Positions 45,552 through 56,200 are shown, counted from the stretch's first letter. The stretch: 64,000 nt of DNA from Klebsiella aerogenes KCTC 2190 (GCF_000215745.1 NC_015663.1:4154001-4218000); one strand, 5' to 3'. The notes: generated by a model from the letters alone, not told the origin. Translations and numbers: made by a program.

Positions 45552-46055
45552 TTATTCCCGTTCGGTCGACAACCATTTCGCCTTTCCCGGCCGTTTAGAA
45601 GGTGCAACTGCTCCTGATACGCCAGACGCGTATATAAAGTACAGTGCTAACGCCAAACACAGCACCGCTGCCAGGCGTTGTGGCGAAAAGGCAATAGCGC
45701 TATTTCCCAACCACCCGAAATTATCAATCAGCAAGCTCATCGCGAGTTGACCAAATATTACCGCCACCGTCGCCGTTGCCGTGCCGATTCGCTGTACTGC
45801 CAGCACCATGATGACAATATAGGGTACCCCGCAGAACGCGCCAAGCAGTTGCCACTTTGGTACATCCAGTAGCGTCATTGACTGCTGCGGAGCAAAGAAA
45901 ACGATGAATAAACCGGTCACCAATGCGCCAATGGAAAAGGTCAAAAAGGCGCTACGCAATATTCCGACTTGCGCGCCAAGACGGCCATTCACCGCAGCCT
46001 GTACGCTTAGCAATGCGCCGCCAATCAGCGACAAAATAATCATCAACATATTCAT
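45552..46055 (-). CDS. DUF606/YdcZ-type small membrane transporter subunit
   Basis: The product has 167 residues with five hydrophobic segments, beginning ILSLIGGALLSVQAAVNGRL and including FGVPYIV-like GAFCGVPYIVIMVLAVQRIG and AVIFGQLAMSLLIDNFG. This is a half-size drug/metabolite-type transporter. GAGGTGCTGAT precedes the start. A paralogue lies 9 bp upstream on the same strand, so the two probably form a heterodimer. A charged tail (SKRPGKAKWLSTERE) follows the last span. Substrate unknown. Confidence 0.85.
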   Translation of the reverse strand: MNMLMIILSLIGGALLSVQAAVNGRLGAQVGILRSAFLTFSIGALVTGLFIVFFAPQQSMTLLDVPKWQLLGAFCGVPYIVIMVLAVQRIGTATATVAVIFGQLAMSLLIDNFGWLGNSAIAFSPQRLAAVLCLALALYFIYASGVSGAVAPSKRPGKAKWLSTERE

Positions 46056-46064
46056 ATCAGCACC

Positions 46065-46499
46065 TCAATCAACGGCAATCAGCACTAATGCCGCCACAAT
46101 GAACAACAGAGCAATAACCCGGCGGCGATCTATTTTTCGCCGCGGGCTACCAAACCAGCCAAAATGATCGATTAACAGACTCTTACATACTTGACCGGCG
46201 AGAACACCGGTAATCGTCATTGCGATACCGATCGTCGGAGTAACAATCGTTAATATCAGCACATAACCTGGCCCCAATAGACCACCGGTTAATTGCCAAC
46301 CGGGGAGCGAAAAAAAAGAGGGACTTTGTCGCGGGCTAAAAAAAAGCATCAGTAAAAACGTTAATGCCGCGCCAATGGCGAAAATACTCATTGTTGCCCA
46401 TAAATCACCGACCTGACCCGCCAGCGGCCCCAATAGACCTGCCTCTACGGACAGCCCCATTCCGCCGGCAATCACTAAAAAAATCAGCACACGCTGCAT
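46065..46499 (-). CDS. DUF606/YdcZ-type small membrane transporter subunit, partner
   Basis: The product has 144 residues and five hydrophobic segments. It parallels its neighbour: GLLGPLAGQVGDLWATMSIF, GGLLGPGYVLILTIVTPTIG, and VLAGQVCKSLLIDHFGWFG line up with the matching parts of the downstream gene. First gene of the pair and divergent from a LysR regulator 100 bp away, which is the likely controller. Substrate unknown. Confidence 0.85.
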   Translation of the reverse strand: MQRVLIFLVIAGGMGLSVEAGLLGPLAGQVGDLWATMSIFAIGAALTFLLMLFFSPRQSPSFFSLPGWQLTGGLLGPGYVLILTIVTPTIGIAMTITGVLAGQVCKSLLIDHFGWFGSPRRKIDRRRVIALLFIVAALVLIAVD

Positions 46500-46599
46500 G
46501 TTAAATACTCTTCAGTTGTTAAGAGCGGAAGAGAATAGAACGGCGCGCTAATGCAAAAAATAGTATAGTTTTGCAAACACCTTTGCAGGATTTGCATTA

Positions 46600-47532
46600 A
46601 TGGCCGACGTAGGTAACATCAATCTCCGCGCCCTCCAGCTGTTTATCGCCGTGTATGACAGCCATAGTTTTTCCGTTGTCGCGCGACGTGAAGGCGTGTC
46701 CCCTTCTCTGATTTCACGAGTCATCCAGCAACTTGAGGATGCGCTTGGCCAGCAGCTGTTCTACCGCAATACCCGTGCGGTCGTTCCAACGGAGGCCGGA
46801 AACCTGTTTGCTGACTATGCCCGCGGGATGACCGAGCAATTCGCTCACGCGCAACGCGAATTACAGGATCGCGCCCAACAACCTGGCGGACTCGTGCGCA
46901 TCAACGCCCCGGTCTACTTTGGCCAACGGCATATCGCGCCATGGTTAGCGGGACTGGCCGATCGTTATCCCGAGCTGGAGTACGAATTAATCCTGACCGA
47001 TGACTTTGTCGATCCTCATCGCCAGGCGACTGATATCATTTTTCGCATCAGCGCCCTGCCTGACGCCAGCTATCACGCAAAGGTTTTTGGCGCCCAGCGC
47101 TATTACCTCGCCGCAGCGCCTGGTTACCTTTCCCGTTTCGGCGCGCCGCAATCGCCTTCTGAGCTTAATCAACACCGCACGCTGGTGTATCGCGGTTCAC
47201 AGGGTGCTAACCGTTGGCTTTTTCGCCAGAGGGAAGAAGAGTGGACCCATTACCCGCAAACACCGCGGCTAATCTCAAACAACGCCGATGCCCTTCTCAC
47301 TTCAGCGATTGGCGGAATGGGCATTGTTTTGTTTCCGGACTGGATGGTGAGCGACGCGCTGGCGCAGGGAACATTAGTAGCGCTGATGAATGACTACAGC
47401 GTTGGCATTAACCATTTGCCCTCTTACATTGCCGCGATTTATCCGCATGCTCGTCATCCGTCGCTCAATGTACGCACCGTTATTGATTATTTTACCGACG
47501 TTTTCGGCACGCCGCTTTACTGGCAACGCTAA
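46600..47532 (+). CDS. LysR-family transcriptional regulator
   Basis: The product has 310 residues. The helix-turn-helix is DSHSFSVVARREGVSPSLIS with RVIQQLEDALGQQLFYRNTR, followed by VPTEAGNLFADYARGM. The effector domain has VRINAPVYFGQRHIAPWLAG and AIGGMGIVLFPDWMVSDALA. It is divergent from the DUF606 pair and probably regulates it. No T-rich terminator was seen after it. Confidence 0.92.
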   Translation: MADVGNINLRALQLFIAVYDSHSFSVVARREGVSPSLISRVIQQLEDALGQQLFYRNTRAVVPTEAGNLFADYARGMTEQFAHAQRELQDRAQQPGGLVRINAPVYFGQRHIAPWLAGLADRYPELEYELILTDDFVDPHRQATDIIFRISALPDASYHAKVFGAQRYYLAAAPGYLSRFGAPQSPSELNQHRTLVYRGSQGANRWLFRQREEEWTHYPQTPRLISNNADALLTSAIGGMGIVLFPDWMVSDALAQGTLVALMNDYSVGINHLPSYIAAIYPHARHPSLNVRTVIDYFTDVFGTPLYWQR

Positions 47533-47766
47533 TCCTTTCATCGCAGTAAAATTGTCATATCTCAAACAATTAGCGATCCGTTGCGGGTAACGCATCATAA
47601 CGTTTCCTTTACCGCTGCGTTACGACTATGTTTAAAGGTGTGGTTTTGAATTTCGCCGAGTAAACACACTAACACACTGGTTTTAATTATGTTTGTTGAA
47701 CGGTAAAAGCTATTAAATCCGTAGACTCATTCAAATATCGCTTATTGGTAGCAGTGTATATCGTAA

Positions 47767-49974
<2,208 letters not shown>

Positions 49975-50018
49975 TTCCCCTGCCCGCCGGTGAACAACCG
50001 GCGGCAGGTTACTCTGTT

Positions 50019-50050
50019 AAAGCGCCGCTCATTATCGAGTGGCGCTTTTT
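50019..50050 (+). terminator. Rho-independent terminator of katG
   Basis: AAAGCGCCGCTC (50019-50030) pairs with GAGTGGCGCTTT (50037-50048) over 12 bp with one G-T pair around ATTATC, followed by more T. A second inverted repeat (CCGCCGGT / ACCGGCGG type) lies just before it at about 49980-50007. Confidence 0.92.
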
Positions 50051-51072
50051 TATGCTTCCCGAGCGAGCTGCTGTAACCGACTGTAGGTGCGTTGAATATC
50101 ATCCAGCTCCACATCCGCCACCAGTGTTTCCAGCCCGCAATCGGTAATTAAAATTAAGCGGCACTGTTTTTCATACAAAATATCCACCACGTTGATAAAG
50201 CGCTGCTGTGCCGCAGGGCTAACTCGCGCCAACGGTGGAACCTTCTCGACGAGCCAGTTCTGGTGTTGCTCACATAGCGTCAGGTAATCCATGACCGAGG
50301 TAGGCGCAAGGCAGAGCTGGTCGAAAGTGAAATGCAGAAAGGTACCTTGCGGCGATGCCGTTTGCAGGGTTCGATAACCTACTTGCAGAGCCTGCGCCTG
50401 CGCGGCAATAGCCGGCAAACCGAGCGCCGCGCGAGTACTGGGGGTTGGCTGCACCAACAGTTTTCCCTGGCAGAAATCATTCTCCAGCGAGGCATGTCGC
50501 TCGCGGTAATCCTGTTCGCCGTTGAGCGCCGTTACCGTCATATGACGTTTAATGAGGTTAATGGAAGGCAAAAAACGTTCGTGATAGAGCGGATTCGCCA
50601 GCAAACGGTCGGGGGGATAATTGGAGGTCGCTAATAAGACGATATTTCGCGCGAACAAATGCTCCAGTAGCACCTTTATCAACATCGCATCAGCCGGGTC
50701 ATGAAGATGAAACTCATCAAAACAGAGCAGACGACAGTTGTCGGTCATTTGCGCGACGACCTCTTGCAACCGCGGCGCCGAAGGGGCGTTCAGCCGCTGA
50801 TGGAGTTCGCGGAAAAAGTGATGAAAATGCACCCGCCGCTTTTCACGCAGCGGCAAGCTGGCAAAGAAACTATCGAGAATAAAGCTCTTCCCACGCCCGG
50901 TTCGCCCCCAGACGTACAATCCTTGTATTGCCGTTTGCTGCCGGAATAACTGATGGCTCAGCGTTTGCAAGTTGGCGACCAACGCGAGCTGGTCGGCATC
51001 AAGGGTGAGATTTTCTTTTGCCGCCCGTTGAGCCATCACGGCGCTAAAACAGAAATCAGCGTACTGTGGCAT
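50050..51072 (-). CDS. ZapE/AFG1-like ATPase
   Basis: The product has 340 residues from the ATG at 51072; the open frame extends 17 codons upstream into the TetR gene. Walker A is GRTGRGKSF, Walker B is LLCFDEFHLHDPADAML, and sensor region VLLATSNYPPDRLLANPLYH with RFLPSINLIKRH matches the AFG1 family. E. coli ZapE is about 375 residues and helps late cell division; this protein is shorter and diverged in its N-terminus, so it is probably a paralogue. It overlaps the TetR gene by 17 bp, an unusual pairing that suggests co-transcription. Confidence 0.85.
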   Translation of the reverse strand: MPQYADFCFSAVMAQRAAKENLTLDADQLALVANLQTLSHQLFRQQTAIQGLYVWGRTGRGKSFILDSFFASLPLREKRRVHFHHFFRELHQRLNAPSAPRLQEVVAQMTDNCRLLCFDEFHLHDPADAMLIKVLLEHLFARNIVLLATSNYPPDRLLANPLYHERFLPSINLIKRHMTVTALNGEQDYRERHASLENDFCQGKLLVQPTPSTRAALGLPAIAAQAQALQVGYRTLQTASPQGTFLHFTFDQLCLAPTSVMDYLTLCEQHQNWLVEKVPPLARVSPAAQQRFINVVDILYEKQCRLILITDCGLETLVADVELDDIQRTYSRLQQLAREA

Positions 51073-51664
51073 GGGATTCACTAGCGCTATTTTTATTGAG
51101 AATGGTCGCCATGACGTTGTCAAAATGCGGCAGATCCTTAGCCACGGTAAATGCGGGATTCATCGCTTTACGGCCAATCAGACCATCGATGAATGCAAAG
51201 ATGGTGAGCGTTGCTTCTTCGACGTTAACGTGTGGGCTGAGCTCGCCAGCGGCAATTCCTTGAGCAATAATCTGTGCCATTCCGTCGCGCATGATCCTGT
51301 CGCTATTGACGAAAATCTGCCGCAGCGCCGGCTTTCTTGCCGATTCCGCAATAATTTCCACCCATAGCTGGTGCGAAGAGGGATACCCCACTTCTTCTAT
51401 ACAGGAAACGGCTAAGGCGCAAATCTGCGCAAAATGGGAACCTTCGAAGCGCTCCTGATGCTTAGCTAATGCCGATTTTTGCTCTTCAAGGATAATCGCC
51501 TCAATGAGTTCATCTTTGCCTTTGAAGTAGGTGTACATCGCGCCGAGGCTAATACCTGCGCGCAGTGCAATTTCGCGCACGCTGGTTCCATTAAATCCTT
51601 TTTCGGCAAAGCACGCCGCCGCGGCGACAATCAGCTTATGGTACGTTTCTGAATTATTTAACAT
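51056..51664 (-). CDS. TetR-family transcriptional regulator
   Basis: The product has 202 residues. The N-terminal helix-turn-helix is clear: IVAAAACFAEKGFNGTSVRE with IALRAGISLGAMYTYFKGKD. The C-terminal ligand domain holds the stretch LWVEIIAESARKPALRQIF. It is divergent from an arginase-family gene; a near-perfect 22-bp palindrome between them (51784-51805) is the likely operator. Its end overlaps the ZapE-like gene. Confidence 0.93.
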   Translation of the reverse strand: MLNNSETYHKLIVAAAACFAEKGFNGTSVREIALRAGISLGAMYTYFKGKDELIEAIILEEQKSALAKHQERFEGSHFAQICALAVSCIEEVGYPSSHQLWVEIIAESARKPALRQIFVNSDRIMRDGMAQIIAQGIAAGELSPHVNVEEATLTIFAFIDGLIGRKAMNPAFTVAKDLPHFDNVMATILNKNSASESHATVR

Positions 51665-51783
51665 TTCAACTACCTCCGGCGATGGGCAATTCTACCTGCT
51701 TCAAGCGCTTTTTGGCTAGCAGCCTAATGTTAGGGTAAATAACCCGTTTTTACTTGCCATCACCGACAGTGCGCCTCATTATT

Positions 51784-51805
51784 AATGAATGAACGTTCGT
51801 TCATT
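51784..51805. promoter_or_regulatory. 22-bp palindromic operator, probably for the adjacent TetR protein
   Basis: Outer arms AATGAA and TTCATT flank a core TGAACGTTCG; the whole 22 bp is symmetric apart from one mismatched pair. It lies between the divergent TetR and arginase-family genes, 26 bp before the latter's start, as expected for repression of both. Confidence 0.75.
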
Positions 51806-51830
51806 TGTGATGATAAATATGAGGAGAACC

Positions 51831-52703
51831 ATGATGCCAAATACCCAATCCAGTCTGCGTTTGCTTTTTCCGCAATGGCAAGGCGGCAACAATCCGCCCT
51901 ACTTCTTCGGCTCCCGGATGCTGTCCTGGCTGGCGCCTCCTGCGCAAGGCGTTGTCGAGGAGGTCTGTGTCCCCGAACCAGGACACGCTCAACTGGCAAA
52001 TGAAGATGGAATTGTCGGCCGCCGGGCGATCGTTGAACAGTTGCTTGATGCACAAGACAAAATCACTCGAAATCAGCCAGAGACCATTGTCACCTTAGGG
52101 GGCGATTGCCTGGTCTCCCTGGCTCCTTTCGCCTGGCTTGTGGAAAAATATGGCGATAAATTGGGGGTATTATGGATTGATTCTCACCCGGACGTTATGA
52201 CGCCAGAGCAGTTCCCACATGCTCATGCCCACGTTCTTGGGGCGTTAATGGGCAATGGCGACGCGGAATTAACCCAGGTGGTCAGAAAGCCATTATCACC
52301 AGGCAAAGCGCTCATTGCCGGGATCCATAGCCCGCTCGATGTCGAAAAACAGTTTATTAGTGAACGCGGCATCGCCACCTTAAGCCCATCAGAGCTGCGT
52401 CAGAATCCGCAGGCGATTGACGAGTGGATAGCGCGTGAACGTATTGAGTACCTGGCCATCCATCTCGATCTTGATGTCCTCGACCCGGCCCTGTTTCGAG
52501 CAGTGCTATTTGCTCGTCCGGGGCGCGGCGTACACGATTTTGGCGATGTCGCCGAAGGGAAACTGACGATTGCCGAAGTGGTTAATCTTATCAATCAAGC
52601 CGCCGCTCAGGCCAAACCGGTCGGCCTCACCGTCGCCGAACACCTGCCCTGGGATACCTTAAACCTGAAGAATATGCTCGAAGCTCTACCATTATTGAGT
52701 TAA
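51831..52703 (+). CDS. Arginase/agmatinase-family enzyme with altered metal site
   Basis: The product has 290 residues from the ATG at 51831 (GAGGAGAACC upstream). Ureohydrolase motifs are LGGDCLVSLAPF, WIDSHPDVMTP and HLDLDVLDPALF. Asp, His and Asp of DSHPD and both Asp of DLD are kept, but the first metal ligand (His in GGDH of arginases) is Cys. A subset of uncharacterised family members shows this variant. The enzyme probably cleaves a guanidino or amidino group, but arginine or agmatine cannot be assumed. It is under likely TetR control. Confidence 0.85.
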   Translation: MMPNTQSSLRLLFPQWQGGNNPPYFFGSRMLSWLAPPAQGVVEEVCVPEPGHAQLANEDGIVGRRAIVEQLLDAQDKITRNQPETIVTLGGDCLVSLAPFAWLVEKYGDKLGVLWIDSHPDVMTPEQFPHAHAHVLGALMGNGDAELTQVVRKPLSPGKALIAGIHSPLDVEKQFISERGIATLSPSELRQNPQAIDEWIARERIEYLAIHLDLDVLDPALFRAVLFARPGRGVHDFGDVAEGKLTIAEVVNLINQAAAQAKPVGLTVAEHLPWDTLNLKNMLEALPLLS

Positions 52704-52798
52704 TCGACGTGTTCCCCGTGGTGGAAAGTACCATTTGCCATGTTGCAGGAATACCGCAGGGACTTTAGGCCCGGAGCGGTAACGCCCCGGGCCTTAAA

Positions 52799-52885
52799 CT
52801 ACCTAATCCAGACGGTGAGTAAGACTATCACCACCATCATCAACACGGCCTGGAGAAAGATTGGGTCTAACGACGTTTTGCGCAT
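52799..52885 (-). CDS. mgtU: MgtU-like small membrane peptide
   Basis: The peptide has 28 residues starting MRKTSLDPIFLQAVLMM, with one membrane span ending in TVWIR. GCGGGGGGACT precedes the ATG. It lies directly after mgtR in the same direction. In Salmonella the mgtC operon ends with mgtR and a 28-residue gene mgtU whose product protects MgtB from proteolysis. Position, length and single span match; the sequence identity was not checked by search. Confidence 0.65.
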   Translation of the reverse strand: MRKTSLDPIFLQAVLMMVVIVLLTVWIR

Positions 52886-52895
52886 AGTCCCCCCG

Positions 52896-52988
52896 CTAGT
52901 CAAAGATTTGCCGTATCGCCAGCGCCAGTACCAGCAAACCGGCCAGTAAAAACATCCAGGCGATGAGATCCTCCGGTGAACGATTCAT
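52896..52988 (-). CDS. mgtR: MgtR, small membrane peptide regulating Mg2+ transport proteins
   Basis: The peptide has 30 residues starting MNRSPEDLIAWMFLLAGL and closing RQIFD, the same length and pattern as Salmonella MgtR (MNRSP start, one hydrophobic span). AAAGGAGG lies 6 bases before the ATG. It begins 20 bp after the mgtB stop. In Salmonella MgtR promotes FtsH-dependent loss of MgtC and also affects MgtA. No mgtC is visible here, so MgtA or MgtB may be its target in this organism (inference). Confidence 0.9.
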   Translation of the reverse strand: MNRSPEDLIAWMFLLAGLLVLALAIRQIFD

Positions 52989-53008
52989 CGTCATCCTCCT
53001 TTTTGTCA

Positions 53009-55741
53009 TCAGAACCACTGGCCAAAGCGCTTGATATAGAAACGTTTCATACCCTGCGCCACCAGGCAGTAGCTCAGCAACGTGGCAACGAGCCACGGGA
53101 AATAACTCAGCGGCAGCGGCTCAAGCCCCACCATGGCGCCAAGCGGCGAGAACGGGATATAGATGCCGATGGCCATAATGGCGGCGGTGGTGAGCAAAAC
53201 CGGCAGCGTCGCGCGGCTCTGAATGAACGGAATTTTCTGCGTTCTCAACATATGCACCACCAGCGTCTGCGACAGCAGCCCTTCGATAAACCAGCCGGAC
53301 TGGAACAAGGCCTGCGCTTCCACATGATTGGCGGCGAAGACGTACCACATCAGAGCAAAGGTGGTGATATCGAATATCGACGACGTGGGGCCAATCCACA
53401 GCATAAAGCGGCCAATGTTCTTCGCATCCCACTTGCGCGGCTTACGCAAAAACTCCTTATCCATTTTGTCCCACGGCAGCGACAGCTGTGAGATGTCGTA
53501 CATCAGATTCTGAATCAACAGATGAATCGCCAGCATCGGCAGGAACGGGATAAAGGCGCTGGCGACTAATACCGAAAACACGTTGCCGAAGTTGGAGCTG
53601 GCGGTCATGTTCAGGTACTTAATAATGTTGCCAAAGGTCTCGCGTCCTTTAATAACCCCCTCTTCCAGCACCATCAGGTCTTTTTCCAGCAGAATAATAT
53701 CCGAGGACTCCTTCGCGATATCCGCCGCGCTATCGACAGAAATACCCACATCGGCATCGCGCAGCGCCGGGGCGTCGTTAATGCCATCGCCCAGAAAACC
53801 TACGGTATGGCCATTTTTCTGTAGCATCTGCAGAATGCGCGACTTCTGCAGCGGCGTCAGTTTGGCGAACACCGCGCGTTTCTCGACCTCCTGCTGAAGC
53901 TGGCGGTCAGTCATTGACTCAACCTGTTGGCCGGTGAGTATGTCGTGCGCATCAATGCCCACTTCAAGACAAATCCGCGCCGTTACAACCGGGTTATCAC
54001 CGGTAAGTACCTTGACCGCGACACCGTTATCACGCAGTGCGGTAATGGCTTTGCCCGCGCTTTCCTTCGGCGGGTCGAGGAACGTCAACATGCCCTCGAC
54101 GGTGAGCCCCTGTTCATCAGCGGCGGTGAGCGGCACATTTAGCGCGGTATCATCCAGCTTGCGGGTAGCGACCAGCAATACCCGAAAACCCTGAGCGTTA
54201 TAATCTTCGGTTTTCGTCAGCAATAGTTCCCGGCGCAGCGCGTCCAGTTCAACGATCTTGTCGCCCTCACGAATATGGGTCGCGGCTTCGAGCATCTCTT
54301 CAACCGCCCCTTTACAAATCAGGCTTTTATCGCCATAGCGGCTGTCTTCCACCGAGACCGATACGCGGCGGCGTACAAAATCGAACGGCAATTCATCGAG
54401 CTTCACGAAACGCTCTTTTTCCGCCGGCGCCAGCCGCCCTTCCCCATAGCGTAACACGGCTCTGTCCATCAGATTACGCGCTCCGCTTTGGCTGCTGCTA
54501 TTCAGCCACGCCAGCATTAATACTCGATTGCTTTCCGCGCCGCCAACGTCGAGATGATGCTCAAGGATGATATTGTCCTGGGTCAGGGTGCCTGTTTTAT
54601 CCGTACACAGCACATCCATTGCGCCAAAGTTTTGAATGGCATTGAGACGCTTAACGATCACCTTACGCCGCGACATGGCAATCGCGCCCTTCGCGAGGTT
54701 CGAACTGACGATCATGGGTAACATCTCCGGCGTTAAACCGACCGCCACCGCCAGGGCGAAAAGCGAGGCTTCTACCCAATCGCCTTTACTGAAACCGTTA
54801 ATCAACAACACGATCGGTACCATGATCAGCATGAAGCGGATTAACAACCAGCTGACGCTATTCACCCCGCGATCGAAGGCGGTTTGCGTGCGGGTGCCGA
54901 CAATCGATTTTGCCAGCGAGCCAAACCAGGTCCGGTCGCCGGTCGCCACCACCACCGCCCGCGCCCTGCCGCTGGTGACGTTCGTCCCCATCAGACAGAT
55001 ATTGCCCATCTCTAAGAGACTTTTATTTTTATCCGGCGTCGGTAGACGGTCGCTGCATTTTCCCGACACGCTGGCCATCAGATCATATTTTTCTACCGGT
55101 AGTGATTCACCGCTAAGAATGGACTGACTGACAAAGAGGTCCCGTGATTCCAGCAGACGAACATCTGCCGGCACCAGATCGCCTGCGGCAAGGAAAATAA
55201 TATCGCCCGGCACCAGCTCTTCAATGGGTATTTCCTCCTGGCTGGGGCCAATATTGCCCGGCCCGCGGCGCAGTACCGTTGCGGTGGTACGGACCATGGA
55301 TTTCAGCGCCTGCGCGGCTTTATTGGTCCTGAATTCCTGCCAGAAGCGTAATAGACCACTCAGGCTCACCATCGTCAGGATAATAATAACGCCGGTGAGG
55401 TCTGTCTCTTCACCGTTTCGTAGCGGTAGCCAGTAATCGGTAATAAAACTGACTGCCGCCAGCGCCATCAGTACGTAAATAAACGGGTTATTAAATGCCT
55501 GCAGTAATTGAATATAAAACGGCGGCACACTTTCGCGTGCCACTTCGTTGCGACCATAGTCGTCCAGCCGTTCCAGTGCATCGGCGGTCGTTAGTCCCTG
55601 CCGACTGCTATTTAAACGTGCCAACGTATGGTCCGGACTATTAAAGGCCTCCGTTTCAATCGCAAAGCTCTTTTTATGCTGCTTATCATTTTCTGACGCA
55701 GACCGGTTGGTATTCCGGTTTTCTACTTTCATGTCAGTCAT
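53009..55741 (-). CDS. mgtB: MgtB, Mg2+-importing P-type ATPase
   Basis: The product has 910 residues. P-type motifs are LSGESLPVEK (actuator, near 210), GLTPEMLPMIV (membrane metal site, near 337), the phosphorylation site DKTGT at 381-385, and GFLGDGINDAPALRDADVGI (hinge). The start MTDMKVENRNTNR and the C-terminus GMKRFYIKRFGQWF match Salmonella MgtB rather than MgtA in my recollection. It imports Mg2+ into the cytoplasm under starvation. GGGGATGAATC precedes the ATG. It lies behind a leader with two mini-ORFs and ahead of mgtR and mgtU. Confidence 0.95.
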   Translation of the reverse strand: MTDMKVENRNTNRSASENDKQHKKSFAIETEAFNSPDHTLARLNSSRQGLTTADALERLDDYGRNEVARESVPPFYIQLLQAFNNPFIYVLMALAAVSFITDYWLPLRNGEETDLTGVIIILTMVSLSGLLRFWQEFRTNKAAQALKSMVRTTATVLRRGPGNIGPSQEEIPIEELVPGDIIFLAAGDLVPADVRLLESRDLFVSQSILSGESLPVEKYDLMASVSGKCSDRLPTPDKNKSLLEMGNICLMGTNVTSGRARAVVVATGDRTWFGSLAKSIVGTRTQTAFDRGVNSVSWLLIRFMLIMVPIVLLINGFSKGDWVEASLFALAVAVGLTPEMLPMIVSSNLAKGAIAMSRRKVIVKRLNAIQNFGAMDVLCTDKTGTLTQDNIILEHHLDVGGAESNRVLMLAWLNSSSQSGARNLMDRAVLRYGEGRLAPAEKERFVKLDELPFDFVRRRVSVSVEDSRYGDKSLICKGAVEEMLEAATHIREGDKIVELDALRRELLLTKTEDYNAQGFRVLLVATRKLDDTALNVPLTAADEQGLTVEGMLTFLDPPKESAGKAITALRDNGVAVKVLTGDNPVVTARICLEVGIDAHDILTGQQVESMTDRQLQQEVEKRAVFAKLTPLQKSRILQMLQKNGHTVGFLGDGINDAPALRDADVGISVDSAADIAKESSDIILLEKDLMVLEEGVIKGRETFGNIIKYLNMTASSNFGNVFSVLVASAFIPFLPMLAIHLLIQNLMYDISQLSLPWDKMDKEFLRKPRKWDAKNIGRFMLWIGPTSSIFDITTFALMWYVFAANHVEAQALFQSGWFIEGLLSQTLVVHMLRTQKIPFIQSRATLPVLLTTAAIMAIGIYIPFSPLGAMVGLEPLPLSYFPWLVATLLSYCLVAQGMKRFYIKRFGQWF

Positions 55742-55897
55742 GATTCATCCCCAAATTTAGATGTGGTAATCCCTGCATAAATAAATCATGCATAGTTAGA
55801 TGTTATTTTTTACACTCACAAATTGCGTGTAGTAGATATTCCTGCGTAGATTGCTTAACCGCAGTGAGATAGCCTTAATGGCCTTTGTGAGCGTGTG

Positions 55898-55945
55898 TTA
55901 CCGCGTAAAAGGCGGAGGGAACAGGGCGTAGAAAAATAATAGCAT
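55898..55945 (-). CDS. Proline-containing leader peptide of mgtB (MgtL/MgtP-like)
   Basis: ATG at 55945 gives MLLFFYALFPPPFTR and TAA. GCGAGGTAATTCATC provides a Shine-Dalgarno sequence. The PPP run would slow ribosomes when proline or EF-P activity is short, as in the proline-rich MgtL and MgtP peptides. The sequence is not the same as those peptides, so homology is uncertain. Confidence 0.6.
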   Translation of the reverse strand: MLLFFYALFPPPFTR

Positions 55946-56049
55946 GATGAATTACCTCGCAAAAAAGCGAATTCCAGTTCTCAGGAGGCAATCAGGATTG
56001 GGAAAGGATTGCTGCCTGCCGGTTGGCAAACAGCGCAGAATAGATAGCG

Positions 56050-56091
56050 TCAGTTTGCCTTGATGTTTAAATAAGGGTGACTGTCCAACAT
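56050..56091 (-). CDS. First leader ORF of mgtB (13 residues)
   Basis: ATG at 56091 gives MLDSHPYLNIKAN and TGA. AGGAGAGAT lies directly upstream and the predicted transcription start is about 20 bases before the ATG. It may act like the first leader ORF (mgtM) in Salmonella mgtC, though the sequence is not recognised. Confidence 0.45.
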   Translation of the reverse strand: MLDSHPYLNIKAN

Positions 56092-56116
56092 ATCTCTCCT
56101 GTATAAAGTTGTGCTT

Positions 56117-56144
56117 AGTATAGCCCGCCAATAATAGCTGTAAA
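56117..56144 (-). promoter_or_regulatory. Promoter of the mgtB transcript
   Basis: On the minus strand TTTACA (56139-56144) and TATACT (56117-56122) are 16 bp apart. It lies 26 bp before the first leader ORF. GGTTTA occurs at 56171-56176, but a full PhoP box with two hexamers 11 bp apart was not found. Confidence 0.55.
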
Positions 56145-56200
56145 GTTTAATACTCTCCCTAGTGAGGATTGGTTTAAGAAAGAGATCAAATGTTATTAGA

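Larger units (their letters stand above)
55742..56116 (-). promoter_or_regulatory. mgtB leader RNA with two mini-ORFs
   Basis: About 370 bases separate the predicted transcription start from mgtB. The leader holds a 13-residue ORF, GC-containing hairpins such as GCAATC / GATTGC (about 55985-56012), a 15-residue ORF with three consecutive prolines, and then an AT-rich stretch to the mgtB start. This layout resembles Salmonella mgtA (mgtL) and mgtC (mgtM, mgtP) leaders, in which translation of short ORFs decides whether transcription goes on. Confidence 0.65.

Noticed and set aside
51831..52703. Naming the ureohydrolase speB or rocF
   Set aside because: The GGDC variation and low overall likeness make the substrate uncertain.
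56139..56190. PhoP box upstream of the mgtB leader promoter
   Set aside because: GGTTTA-like hexamers are present, but not as two copies spaced 11 bp, so PhoP control is not claimed from sequence.
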